Source: an uncultured Mycoplasma sp. | Lineage (GTDB): Bacteria > Bacillota_I > Bacilli_A > RF39 > UBA660 | Length of the DNA stretch: 43,984 nt | Direction: 5' to 3' | Assembly (NCBI GenBank): GCA_902493595.1 | Contig: CABUPU010000010.1 | Location: forward strand, 1-43,984 | Shown: piece after piece, positions 7,842-15,796 of the stretch | Position numbering within the stretch: the stretch's first letter is position 1 | Layout of the letters: each line of letters begins with the position of its first letter | The notes under the pieces: model-generated | Databases searched by the model: none | The model's input: only the letters and a program-made list of their open reading frames with translations | Told to the model about the DNA's origin: nothing | Translations under genes and position numbers: made by a program

Positions 7842-8397
7842 TATATTAATGGATAATGTTATAAATATTATTAATGAAAGTAAAAGCCTTGTTTTAGAGG
7901 TAAAAAATAATTTAATAATTAATATATTTAATGAAAATGATATTAAAATGGATATAAATATTATTCAGCATAATAACTCGATTTTAAAAATTAACTATTT
8001 AAGTATTAATAAAGAAGATAGTAATGTTTTAATAAATGTTTTAATAAAGGGAAATAATAATAAGTGTGATATAAATTATCATGTTATATCAGAAAATGGT
8101 TATAGTAAGTCAAAGGTAAGTGTAAAAGCAAATAAAAATACTTTTGGAAATGTTATAACAGAAAATTTAAAAGGGTTAAAAGAGGGTGGAAATATCTTAA
8201 TTGAACCAATTCTTGAAATTGATACTAATGAAGTTGAGGCATCACATTTTGTAACTATTGGAACTTATGATGAAGAAAGTTTACTTTATTTAAATTCCCT
8301 TGGTATTAAAGAAAATGATGCTAAAAAACTATTAAAAAAGAGTTTTATGTTAAGTATATTTGATGATAATTTTAAAAAGGAGGTTAACTATGAATAG
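7834..8397 (+). CDS. Very short SufB/SufD-like scaffold protein
   Basis: Start ATG at 7834, 8 bases before the end of sufC, with AAGGAAAAG as ribosome site. The product is 187 residues, less than half a normal SufB (~465) or SufD (~430). The C-terminus carries the family hallmark EASHFVTIGTYDEES followed by YLNSLGI and a helical tail, matching the SufD/SufB C-terminal region that contacts SufC. The preceding ~130 residues form short alternating segments that could be a shortened beta-helix. No second SufB or SufD gene is in the operon. Either this protein acts as a homodimeric minimal scaffold or full-length partners lie elsewhere. The overlap with sufS is 8 bases. Confidence 0.85.
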   Translation: MNNILMDNVINIINESKSLVLEVKNNLIINIFNENDIKMDINIIQHNNSILKINYLSINKEDSNVLINVLIKGNNNKCDINYHVISENGYSKSKVSVKANKNTFGNVITENLKGLKEGGNILIEPILEIDTNEVEASHFVTIGTYDEESLLYLNSLGIKENDAKKLLKKSFMLSIFDDNFKKEVNYE

Positions 8398-9586
8398 AGA
8401 AGATTTTCCAATTTTAAAAAATGATATTATATATTTTGATAATGGTGCAACTACTTTGAAACCAAAATGCGTAATTGATAAAATAACGGATTATTATGAA
8501 AATTATAGTGCTAATGCCCATCGAGGTGATTATGATATATCATTTAAAGTTGATATGGAATATGAAAAATCTCGTGATTTAGTAAAGAATTTTATAAATG
8601 CTAAATATAATGAAGAAATTATTTTTACATCAGGAACAACAGAAAGTTTAAATATGATTGCTTCAGGGTTTTTTGCTCCCTTAATCGAGGAAGGTGATGA
8701 AATATTAATTACTACTTCAGAACATGCCTCAAATGTACTACCTTGGTTTAGACTTGAAAATGAAAAGGGTGCAGTAGTAAAATTAATTGATTTAGATGAT
8801 AGTTTCCATGTTACTTTAGATAATGTAAAAAAAGCTGTTACACCAAGAACTAAGATTATTTCACTTGCAATGGTTACTAATGTAATTGGCGATGTAAGAC
8901 CAATTAAAGAAATATGTGCTTTTGCTCATGAATTAGGTATTTTTGTAGTGGTTGATGGTGCTCAAAGCGTTCCCCACATGAAAGTAGATGTTTCCTATCT
9001 TGATTGTGATTTTTTAGATTTTTCTGCCCATAAAATGTTAGGACCAACTGGAGTGGGAGTACTTTACGGTAAAAAAGAACTTTTAGAGAATTTAAATCCT
9101 ATTAATTTAGGCGGTGGTATGAATGAATCATTTGATAATCCAAAAGAAATATATTTAAAAGATTTACCTTATCGTTTAGAGGCTGGAACACCAAATATTG
9201 CTGGAGTAATTGGTTTTGGAGAAGCTATAAAATATTTAAATAATATTGGTATGGATAAAATTCATGAAAGAGAAATGAAATTAAAAGATTATTTAATAGA
9301 TAAAATGATAAAAATACCTTTTATTGATATTGTTAATGTTGAATGTGATAGTGCAATTATTTCCTTTAATGTTGATGATATCTTTGCTCAAGATGTAGCA
9401 TTTTATTTAAATAAATATAATATATGTGTAAGAGCGGGCAATCACTGTGCTAAAATACTTAAAAATGCTACAAAAGTTAATAATACAATTAGAGTTAGTT
9501 TATATTTTTATAATACAGAAAAAGAAATAGATGAATTTATTGAACTTATTTCTAATAAAGATAAAATCTTAAAGGAGATGTTTTAA
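8390..9586 (+). CDS. sufS: SufS cysteine desulfurase
   Basis: I take the ATG at 8390, preceded by a perfect AGGAGG; an upstream in-frame extension has no such site. The 398-residue protein is a PLP-dependent class V aminotransferase fold. It starts with DFPIL...IYFDNGATTLKP, carries the PLP lysine in SAHKMLGPTGVGVLYG (about Lys214) and a catalytic Cys in RAGNHCAK (about Cys353). It converts cysteine to alanine and passes persulfide sulfur to SufU for cluster assembly. It sits between the SufB/D-like gene and sufU, sharing one base (TAATG) with the latter. Confidence 0.96.
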   Translation: MNREDFPILKNDIIYFDNGATTLKPKCVIDKITDYYENYSANAHRGDYDISFKVDMEYEKSRDLVKNFINAKYNEEIIFTSGTTESLNMIASGFFAPLIEEGDEILITTSEHASNVLPWFRLENEKGAVVKLIDLDDSFHVTLDNVKKAVTPRTKIISLAMVTNVIGDVRPIKEICAFAHELGIFVVVDGAQSVPHMKVDVSYLDCDFLDFSAHKMLGPTGVGVLYGKKELLENLNPINLGGGMNESFDNPKEIYLKDLPYRLEAGTPNIAGVIGFGEAIKYLNNIGMDKIHEREMKLKDYLIDKMIKIPFIDIVNVECDSAIISFNVDDIFAQDVAFYLNKYNICVRAGNHCAKILKNATKVNNTIRVSLYFYNTEKEIDEFIELISNKDKILKEMF

Positions 9587-10005
9587 TGGATGCAGAACTT
9601 AAAAGAGAAATAATTATGGAACATTACCAAAACCCACTTAATAAAGATAAGGTTATTGGTGAAGGATATGAAAAAGTAAATACCTCTAATCAGTCATGTA
9701 TTGATAATATAGATCTATATATTTTAATAAAGGATAATATAATTAAAGATATTTGTTTTACTGGAGAGGCTTGTGCTATAAGTATTTCCTCAACATCAAT
9801 AATGATAAAAAACTTAATAGGTAAGACAGTAAATGAAGCAAAAGAATATATTAATAACTTTTTAAATATGGTAAATGAAAAAGAATATAACAAAGATTTA
9901 TTAAATGAAGGACTAGTTTATGAAGATATTTATAAACAATCTTCGAGAAAAACTTGCGCTTCGCTTCCATATCGTGGTATAGTAGAGGTACTAGAAAAAT
10001 ATTAA
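9586..10005 (+). CDS. sufU: SufU zinc-dependent sulfur transferase
   Basis: This is a 139-residue IscU-fold protein. Zinc ligands are visible at Cys38 and Asp40 (SCID), Cys63 (GEACAIS) and Cys124 (RKTCASLP). In Gram-positive SUF systems SufU accepts persulfide from SufS rather than serving as scaffold. The insert between the second and third Cys, typical of SufU, is present. AAAGGAGAT precedes the ATG, which shares an A with the sufS stop. The usual SCGD motif here reads SCID, a mild change next to the first ligand. Confidence 0.92.
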   Translation: MDAELKREIIMEHYQNPLNKDKVIGEGYEKVNTSNQSCIDNIDLYILIKDNIIKDICFTGEACAISISSTSIMIKNLIGKTVNEAKEYINNFLNMVNEKEYNKDLLNEGLVYEDIYKQSSRKTCASLPYRGIVEVLEKY

Positions 10006-10049
10006 GAATAAAAAGATTGACTATTCTTGTGATAAGATAAGGATAGGGT

Positions 10050-11282
10050 ATGGAAAATAATTTACAAATTGGAGTTGTTCTTAAGAAACGAGAGAATATT
10101 TATACTCCAGAAAAAACAATTTATGGTTATTTTAAAGAAGAAGAAAAAAAGTTTGTTGATGAAGATAACACTCAATATGATATTATTTCTTCGAAAAAAG
10201 ATAATGCAGTTGCATTTGTTTTTGATGTTGAAGTTTTGTTAAAACTTTATAATACCGATAAAGAAAATTTACCAATTATATTTTTTAAAGATATAAGTAA
10301 TTATTTAATCGTAGAAAATGAAGATGATATAAAATACATTTTTAAAGGAGAAGCACCAGAAATATTAGAACCTAATGAATTTGCTAATCATTTTGTATCT
10401 TTAGTTAATGGTAAAAATGCTGAATACTTTAATTTAGATACAAGTAAAGAGTTATGTATGGGTTTATATAACAAAGTATTTATGCAACCTGAGGTTATTA
10501 AAAAGCTAGTTGTTGGTATATCTACTCATTATTTAGATACCGATGGTATAAAAAAAAGTAATATTATTATTGATGGTAAAAAAGGTTCAATTCAAAACGA
10601 TATAGTTTCTGTTTTAAAGAATACTTTACCAGCACAAGTTTATTATGAAGATTTAAGTAATGAAAATTTTTCTTTTGATGCACTATTTATGAGCCTTGCA
10701 AATACAGGTAGTGAGTTAAATTCAACATTAATTTTAGATAATGCAGAAAGTTTATTATTTAATCCAAATAGTTATGTTTCCTCTTCGAGTGAAAATACTT
10801 TAAGAGATTTAATGATGGGAATTGATTATAAAATAATAACTGAAAGAGGAATAATTAATTATCCTACGAAAGATATGTTAATAATAATTATGGGTGACTT
10901 TTCAAGAAAACCTAAATGTGGTTATTCATCATATTTTGAAGGTGTTCCTGAAAAACTTTCTAGTTTAACAAACTATAATATTAAATTAAGACCAATGAAT
11001 AGAGATATGATTTTATTAAAATTATGTCATCCAGAGAATGGATTAATTCCATATTATATTAACTTTTTTGCAGAACATGGTATTAGTCTTGAAGTAAGTA
11101 ATTCATTTATCGAAGAAATTTGTAAAATTGGTTTAGAAAATGAACATATTAATTTAGATAAATTAGTGTCAACAGTTTTCGAAGAGGCTATATTTGAAAT
11201 ACTTACAAGTGATGAACAATTTACTAATTTATCAGTTAACAAAAGAGTTTTAAAAAATAATAGGAATTATAATTTAAGATAA
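10050..11282 (+). CDS. ClpX-like AAA+ protein with degenerate ATPase motifs
   Basis: The protein has 410 residues. Residues ~1-130 match no family I know; ~135-400 follow the ClpX/HslU AAA+ layout. Where Walker A should be (about 172-182) the sequence is IDGKKGSIQND instead of GPTGSGKT, so it lacks the GKT/S end. Walker B (about 226-233) reads LILDNAES instead of YIDEIDK. The ClpX GxxPEFxGRLP box appears as EGVPEKLSSL, with a C-terminal helical lid like ClpX. ATP hydrolysis therefore looks lost. It lies 44 bases after sufU with no clear terminator between, so it may be co-transcribed with the SUF genes. The ribosome site is AAGGATAGG. Confidence 0.7.
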   Translation: MENNLQIGVVLKKRENIYTPEKTIYGYFKEEEKKFVDEDNTQYDIISSKKDNAVAFVFDVEVLLKLYNTDKENLPIIFFKDISNYLIVENEDDIKYIFKGEAPEILEPNEFANHFVSLVNGKNAEYFNLDTSKELCMGLYNKVFMQPEVIKKLVVGISTHYLDTDGIKKSNIIIDGKKGSIQNDIVSVLKNTLPAQVYYEDLSNENFSFDALFMSLANTGSELNSTLILDNAESLLFNPNSYVSSSSENTLRDLMMGIDYKIITERGIINYPTKDMLIIIMGDFSRKPKCGYSSYFEGVPEKLSSLTNYNIKLRPMNRDMILLKLCHPENGLIPYYINFFAEHGISLEVSNSFIEEICKIGLENEHINLDKLVSTVFEEAIFEILTSDEQFTNLSVNKRVLKNNRNYNLR

Positions 11283-11291
11283 AATGAATTA

Positions 11292-11320
11292 TTGACTAAG
11301 GTTAAAAATAATGCTATATT
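11292..11320 (+). promoter_or_regulatory. Promoter of antisense RNA copy 1
   Basis: TTGACT (11292-11297), a 17-bp spacer and TATATT (11315-11320) with extended TGC. The whole block recurs almost identically at 11671-11699. Confidence 0.8.
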
Positions 11321-11349
11321 AAGTATGTAAGGAAACTTTCTTACATATA

Positions 11350-11408
11350 ATAAAAAAGGAAGCTACTCGTAAATTCGCATTGCGAGCGCTGCCACATAAT
11401 TGAGTAGC
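11350..11408 (-). terminator. Terminator of the toxin mRNA
   Basis: On the minus strand GCTACTC and GAGTAGC (11402-11408 and 11362-11368) form a 7-bp stem enclosing an inner TCGC/GCGA hairpin, followed by TTCCTTTTTT. Toxin mRNA ending here would overlap small RNA 1 by roughly 100 bases. Confidence 0.6.
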
Positions 11409-11450
11409 GCTTTAATCTACATGCAAATATAGATTAAGGCGTATTTTTTA
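11408..11450 (+). terminator. Terminator of small RNA 1
   Basis: A 12-bp stem (11408-11419 with 11430-11441, one G-U pair) and a 10-nt loop are followed by TATTTTTTA. Confidence 0.9.
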
Positions 11451-11531
11451 TTTTAAGATTAAACATAAGATGCAAGCACATAGAAGTAAAATAATTATCT
11501 GTTGTATAGCATCGTGAGTTTTTTTAGTCAT
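11448..11531 (-). CDS. 27-aa hydrophobic peptide, probable type I toxin
   Basis: The frame is too short for usual ORF finders. It encodes a polar start (MTKKTHDAIQQ) and a hydrophobic helix (IIILLLCACILCLIL) ending in a single Lys before TAA. It has a perfect ribosome site (AGGAGGTGG, 8 bases before ATG) and a near-consensus promoter at 11605-11633. Small membrane peptides of this shape are the toxins of type I modules (TxpA, BsrG and Fst types, and Hol-Tox-like proteins). It faces small RNA 1, which overlaps its 3' end. I see no close named relative, so the toxin call rests on peptide form, signals and antisense arrangement. Confidence 0.7.
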   Translation of the reverse strand: MTKKTHDAIQQIIILLLCACILCLILK

Positions 11532-11604
11532 TTAGACCACCTCCTCATCGTTTTATAGAATTGAAAAAGTGGCAACGCCCGCTTTACTTTTGCTCCCAAG
11601 TTTA

Positions 11605-11633
11605 ATGATAACAAGAAGTTAATAAACTGTCAA
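11605..11633 (-). promoter_or_regulatory. Strong promoter of the toxin gene
   Basis: On the minus strand there is TTGACA (11628-11633), a 17-bp spacer and TATCAT (11605-11610) with extended TGT. The predicted start near 11598 gives a structured leader of about 67 bases, with AAAAGT/ACTTTT arms around GGCGTTGCC. Confidence 0.85.
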
Positions 11634-11670
11634 TTAACTTTACATCAATTTGACATATTTTTTTGTAATA

Positions 11671-11699
11671 TTGATTAAGGTTAAAAATAATGCTATATT
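11671..11699 (+). promoter_or_regulatory. Promoter of small RNA copy 2
   Basis: TTGATT (11671-11676), 17 bp, TATATT (11694-11699) with extended TGC. From 11677 to 11714 it matches copy 1 (11298-11335) base for base. Confidence 0.75.
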
Positions 11700-11705
11700 A
11701 AGTAT

Positions 11706-11826
11706 GTAAGGAAATTTCCTTACATATAATAAAAAAGGAAGCAATCGTTTTTGTAAGGGCGAGTGCTGCCATAAATAATAGCTAACGCTTATGTTATATC
11801 ACTACAACATAGGCGAGTTTTTATTT
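11706..11826 (+). ncRNA. Small RNA 2, paralogue of small RNA 1
   Basis: It shares with copy 1 the promoter, the 5' hairpin (GTAAGGAAA/TTTCCTTAC, here perfectly paired), the AAAAAAGGAAGC segment and a later GCTGCC. It diverges in the middle and has its own terminator: CGCTTATGTT (11786-11795) pairs with AACATAGGCG (11806-11815), then TTTTTATTT. The opposite strand carries only a decayed toxin end, so it is an orphan or acts in trans. Confidence 0.65.
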
Positions 11827-11850
11827 AAATATGAGAATTAACACTGCGCA
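11821..11850 (-). pseudogene. Remnant of a second toxin C-terminus
   Basis: Minus-strand codons read CAVLILIFK and stop, compared with CACILCLILK and stop in the intact toxin. The stop lies 5-6 bases from the small-RNA terminator stem in both copies. An in-frame TAG (11851-11853) lies just upstream and no start or ribosome site remains. Confidence 0.5.
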
Positions 11851-11874
11851 CTATTTATTACGTAAAATTTTTAG

Positions 11875-11903
11875 TTGAAATTAGAAAAATCTAATGTTAT
11901 AAT
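11875..11903 (+). promoter_or_regulatory. Promoter of valS
   Basis: TTGAAA (11875-11880), a 17-bp spacer and TATAAT (11898-11903) with extended TGT. Confidence 0.8.
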
Positions 11904-11909
11904 AACTTT

Positions 11910-12125
11910 GTAAAAGCGTTATGCAAGAGGAGTAGTTTAATTATTTTATTAGAGAGGAAAAGTAGTGTGCTGAAAGCTTTTCTTAAACCCTGATTAAATG
12001 AAGTAGCTTGCTAGTTGCTTACCTAAGTAAATAGGGTAGGTTGTGAGTCCGCATTAAGGATAATAAGATAAATATAAAGGTGGTACCGTGCTATATGCAC
12101 CCTTTTGGTAACCATCTTTTTTTTG
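11910..12125 (+). promoter_or_regulatory. T-box leader of valS
   Basis: A tRNA-sensing leader with the AGAGAG bulge and the GCTGAAAGC distal-loop element of Stem I. A probable GTA valine specifier lies at 12004-12006, and the T-box AAAGGTGGTACCGTG at 12076-12090. The tRNA-end-binding bulge reads UGGU, complementary to ACCA, fitting the A73 of tRNA-Val. GGTGGTACC can alternatively pair with GGTAACCATC to make a terminator before TTTTTTTT. Uncharged tRNA-Val should favour read-through into valS. The specifier position is less certain than the rest. Confidence 0.85.
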
Positions 12126-12134
12126 GAGGTAAAA

Positions 12135-14633
12135 ATGGAAACAAAATATGATTTTAATTTAGTTGAGAAAGGAAAGTATGAGTTTTGGCTTAATAATAAA
12201 ACCTTTTTAGCGGGTAATGATAAAAGTAAAAGACCTTTTGCTATTGTTATTCCCCCACCAAATGTAACAGGTAATTTACATATAGGTCATGCTTGGGATA
12301 CAACACTTCAGGATATCATAATAAGATATAAAAAACTTTGCGGTTTTGATGCGTTATGGGTTCCTGGTATGGATCATGCTGGTATAGCAACTCAAGCAAA
12401 AGTTGATGAAAAATTATCTAAAATGGGAATTAATCCAAGAACTCTTTCAAGAGAGGATTGGTTAAAATATGCTTGGGATTGGAAAGAGGAATATGCAAAT
12501 AATATACATAAACAATGGGCTAAACTTGGACTAGCACTAGATTATTCTCGTGAAAGATTTACTTTAGATGAGGGACTTTCAAAAGCTGTAAGAAAAGTTT
12601 TTGTTGACCTTTATAACAAAGGACTTATTTACCGTGGTTATCGTATAATTAACTGGGATCCAAAAGCACAAACAGCACTTTCTAATGAAGAAGTTATATA
12701 TAAAGATGTAAAAGGATATTTCTATCATTTAAAATATATAATCGAAGGAACAGATAAATATTTGGATGTTGCCACAACAAGACCGGAAACATTATTTGGT
12801 GATACTGCTATTGCGGTTAATCCTAGTGATGAAAGATATAAAGATTTAATTGGTAAAAATGTAGTACTTCCGATAGTGGGAAGATTAATTCCAATTATTG
12901 GTGATGAGCATGCAGATCCAGAGTTTGGAACAGGATGCGTTAAAATAACTCCAGCACATGACCCAAATGATTACGAAGTTGGTAAAAGACATAATCTAAA
13001 TGAAATTATTTGTATAAATCCTGATGCTACGATGAATGAAAATGCTGGTATTTATCAAGGATTTTCTAGAGAGGAAGCAAGAGAAAAACTTGTTAGTGAT
13101 TTAGAAAAAAATGGTTTACTTCTTTCTAAAGAGGAAATAACTCATAATGTAGGACATTCAGAAAGAACTGGAGTTATGATTGAACCTTATTTATCTTCAC
13201 AATGGTTTGTAAAAATGCGTCCTTTGGCAGATAGGGTACTTGAAAATCAAAAAAATAAAGATACAAAAGTAAATTTTGTTCCAAAAAGATATGAAAAAAC
13301 AATGAATCACTGGATGGAAATAACTTATGATTGGTGTATATCTCGTCAACTATGGTGGGGACATAGAATTCCTGCATGGTATAAAGGTGATGAAATATAT
13401 GTTGGCGAAAATGCTCCGACTGGAGAAGGTTGGGTTCAAGACGAAGATGTACTAGATACATGGTTTTCTTCAGCACTATGGCCTTTTTCAACATTAGGTT
13501 GGCCTAATAAAACTGATGATTTAGATAGATATTTTCCTAATGATGTTTTAGTAACAGGTTATGATATTATTCCATTTTGGGTTAACAGAATGACTTTCCA
13601 ATCACTTGAATTTATGAATGAAAGACCATTTAAAGATTGCCTTATTCATGGACTAATTCGTGATAAACAAGGTAGAAAAATGAGTAAAAGCCTTGGTAAT
13701 GGTGTAAATCCAATCGAGGTAATTGATAAATATGGCTGTGATTCATTAAGATTATTCTTAACAACAAATTCAGCTCCGGGAATGGACCTTAGATATGATG
13801 AAGAAAAAGTTGCATCTTCTTGGAACTTTATTAATAAACTATGGAATGCCTCAAGGTATGTAATAATGAATACTAATAATTTAAATGATAATAATTATAA
13901 AGAATATAATAATTATGATAAATGGATTTTAACAAAATATAATAATATTATTAAACAAGTAACAAAATATATGGATAAATACGAATTTCATAATGCATTT
14001 AACACTCTATATTCATTTATTTGGGATGATTATTGTTCATCATATATAGAAATATCTAAAATATATTTAAATGATACTTCAAAAAGCGTACTTCTTAATA
14101 TTTTGACAGGTATAATAAAAATGCTTCATCCATTTATACCTTTTGTTACCGAAGAAATATATCAAAACTTACCATTTAAAGAAAGTAAATCAATAATGGA
14201 AAGTAGTTATCCAGTATATAATAAAAAAGAAGTTTATGATATTTTAGAAACTACTGAAATATTAAATGATATAACATCTCTTCGTAATTTTAAAGCAGAA
14301 AATAATATTATAAATAGTGATGCAGTTAAAATAGAGTATTTATTTGATGAAAAATTATATGATGGTTTAATTAAATTTAAAAATAAAGTAGATAATATTG
14401 GAGACTCTATTAAATATGAATCAAAATATGCTATATTATATTTTGAAGTTAAAAATAAAGTTTCTGAGGAAGATATTCAAAAAGAAATTGATGAATTAGA
14501 AAAATCTATTAATAAGAGAAAAAATCTTCTTTCAAATGAAAACTTTGTAAAAAGAGCTCCTGAAAATATAGTGGCAAATGAAAAACAAAAACTTGCTGAG
14601 GAAGAGGAAAAACTTTCTAAATTAAAAAACTGA
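12135..14633 (+). CDS. valS: Valyl-tRNA synthetase
   Basis: The ATG at 12135 follows GGAGGT; an in-frame TTG upstream lies inside the T-box terminator and is not credible. The 832-residue class I synthetase has the HIGH-type motif NLHIGHA in its N-terminal part, the editing insertion, KMSKS in GRKMSKSLGN, the anticodon-binding domain, and the valyl-specific C-terminal coiled coil (about residues 775-832). It is somewhat shorter than the ~880 of bacilli. It charges tRNA-Val, and its transcription is set by the T-box upstream. The gene ends with TGA inside a bidirectional terminator. Confidence 0.97.
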   Translation: METKYDFNLVEKGKYEFWLNNKTFLAGNDKSKRPFAIVIPPPNVTGNLHIGHAWDTTLQDIIIRYKKLCGFDALWVPGMDHAGIATQAKVDEKLSKMGINPRTLSREDWLKYAWDWKEEYANNIHKQWAKLGLALDYSRERFTLDEGLSKAVRKVFVDLYNKGLIYRGYRIINWDPKAQTALSNEEVIYKDVKGYFYHLKYIIEGTDKYLDVATTRPETLFGDTAIAVNPSDERYKDLIGKNVVLPIVGRLIPIIGDEHADPEFGTGCVKITPAHDPNDYEVGKRHNLNEIICINPDATMNENAGIYQGFSREEAREKLVSDLEKNGLLLSKEEITHNVGHSERTGVMIEPYLSSQWFVKMRPLADRVLENQKNKDTKVNFVPKRYEKTMNHWMEITYDWCISRQLWWGHRIPAWYKGDEIYVGENAPTGEGWVQDEDVLDTWFSSALWPFSTLGWPNKTDDLDRYFPNDVLVTGYDIIPFWVNRMTFQSLEFMNERPFKDCLIHGLIRDKQGRKMSKSLGNGVNPIEVIDKYGCDSLRLFLTTNSAPGMDLRYDEEKVASSWNFINKLWNASRYVIMNTNNLNDNNYKEYNNYDKWILTKYNNIIKQVTKYMDKYEFHNAFNTLYSFIWDDYCSSYIEISKIYLNDTSKSVLLNILTGIIKMLHPFIPFVTEEIYQNLPFKESKSIMESSYPVYNKKEVYDILETTEILNDITSLRNFKAENNIINSDAVKIEYLFDEKLYDGLIKFKNKVDNIGDSIKYESKYAILYFEVKNKVSEEDIQKEIDELEKSINKRKNLLSNENFVKRAPENIVANEKQKLAEEEEKLSKLKN

Positions 14634-14650
14634 TATTTAGTCAGTTTTTT
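14624..14650. terminator. Bidirectional terminator between valS and the integrase
   Basis: AAAAAACTGA (14624-14633) and TCAGTTTTTT (14641-14650) form a perfect 10-bp stem with a 7-nt loop. T runs follow the stem on either strand, so it can serve both convergent genes. Confidence 0.85.
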
Positions 14651-15752
14651 TATTGTATACATTATTCATACATACTCTTTTGTAATTTAAAGAAGGATGG
14701 ATATATAAATTTTGAGTTATATTTGCACTTGAATGTCCAAGAACTTCAGAAAGGGCTTTAGTACTCATACATGTTTCATCAGCGTTTGTAGCAAAAGTAT
14801 GTCTCGTAGTATGAAATTTTTTATTGTTAATTCCCCAATATTTTAAAAATCTTTTATAATGATTTGTGTAACATCTTGGCTCCATTGCTACAAGAGAATT
14901 TGTTAGGAAAAAATTTCCTGTATCCATATTTATTACATAAAACTTTACATATTTTTTTAAAATATCTGGTATTGGAATTGTTCGGAGTGATGTTTTACTT
15001 TTGGGATTAGAAACTACAATTCTTGTTTTATAATCATAGAGCTTATTAGTATTTTTAATTCTAAGAATTGTGTGACTGACTGTTATTGTAAAATTTTGTA
15101 AATCAAAACTTTCTTTTCTTAATGCACATAATTCTCCGATTCTTAGCCCCATATATAAGCAAAGTATTATGCCAAAATCACATCGATTATCGTAGGTTAG
15201 AGCTCTTTTTTTGATTGTTTTTATTTCATCTTTATTAAAAACTACGATTTCCTTTTGCATTTTTTGGGGAACTTCAAAATCAACCACTATTTTATGAAAT
15301 TTTAATATTTGTTTCAATATTATTCCTATATCATGAATAGTATTTATTGATAAATCACTATTATTTTTTAGTGATTCCAAATAATTATTAATTACATCTT
15401 TACTTAGTTTTTTTGTTTTAATAAAACCTATATTAGATTTTACTTTAGTTTCCACAATATATAAATATGTTGTATAAGTTGACTCTTTTACTTTACTTTT
15501 TTTAAATTCCAACCATTCATCTATTTTATAGTTAAAGCTTTGTAAATATTCTTTCTTTTTTTTTACTGGTTTTTTATAATAATTAAAATTTAGCTCATAT
15601 TTTTGAGAGTATTTTAATTTTTTTCTTACTTCACTTCTGGTGTTTCCTTGTACATATCCATATATTATTTTATTATTAATAATATCTTTTATATATTTTG
15701 CTTCATAAGTACCATCCTTTCTTTTAATAATATTATTGTCATTACGACTCAT
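14637..15752 (-). CDS. Tyrosine recombinase / phage-type integrase
   Basis: The protein has 371 residues. The N-terminal ~50 residues (KRKDGTYEAKYI region) resemble an arm-binding domain, followed by a SAM-like core-binding domain (about 70-165) and a catalytic domain. Catalytic residues are visible: Arg near 204 in GLRIGELCALR, HTTRHTFA (His and Arg near 312) and the Tyr nucleophile in LGHSSANITQNLYIHPS near 348. Such enzymes integrate and excise mobile elements. It directly adjoins the valS terminator and starts a run of minus-strand genes up to 18.9 kb. Phage structural or conjugation genes are absent. The ribosome site is AGAGGTGAT. Confidence 0.93.
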   Translation of the reverse strand: MSRNDNNIIKRKDGTYEAKYIKDIINNKIIYGYVQGNTRSEVRKKLKYSQKYELNFNYYKKPVKKKKEYLQSFNYKIDEWLEFKKSKVKESTYTTYLYIVETKVKSNIGFIKTKKLSKDVINNYLESLKNNSDLSINTIHDIGIILKQILKFHKIVVDFEVPQKMQKEIVVFNKDEIKTIKKRALTYDNRCDFGIILCLYMGLRIGELCALRKESFDLQNFTITVSHTILRIKNTNKLYDYKTRIVVSNPKSKTSLRTIPIPDILKKYVKFYVINMDTGNFFLTNSLVAMEPRCYTNHYKRFLKYWGINNKKFHTTRHTFATNADETCMSTKALSEVLGHSSANITQNLYIHPSLNYKRVCMNNVYNKKTD

Positions 15753-15796
15753 AAATAAATCACCTCTATTATAATTGTAACATTATTAAAAGTTAA

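Larger units (their letters stand above)
11327..11450 (+). ncRNA. Small RNA 1, probable type I antitoxin
   Basis: A strong promoter leads into a 5' hairpin (GTAAGGAA/TTTCTTAC, 11327-11344), a structured middle and an intrinsic terminator. There is no usable reading frame. Its 3' part lies opposite the 3' end of the 27-aa hydrophobic peptide gene on the minus strand, and its middle lies opposite that gene's 3' untranslated region. This is the tail-to-tail geometry of txpA/RatA- and bsrG/SR4-type modules. The antitoxin role is inferred from geometry, not from homology. Confidence 0.65.

Noticed and set aside
12105..12134. Longer ValS start from a TTG inside the leader
   Set aside because: It lies in the T-box terminator and lacks a ribosome site; the ATG at 12135 follows GGAGGT and gives the expected N-terminus.
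14624..14633. TGA read as tryptophan (Mycoplasma-type code)
   Set aside because: Several genes end cleanly at TGA (for example valS and the dinD remnant), conserved Trp positions use TGG, and a TGG-specific T-box controls trpS.
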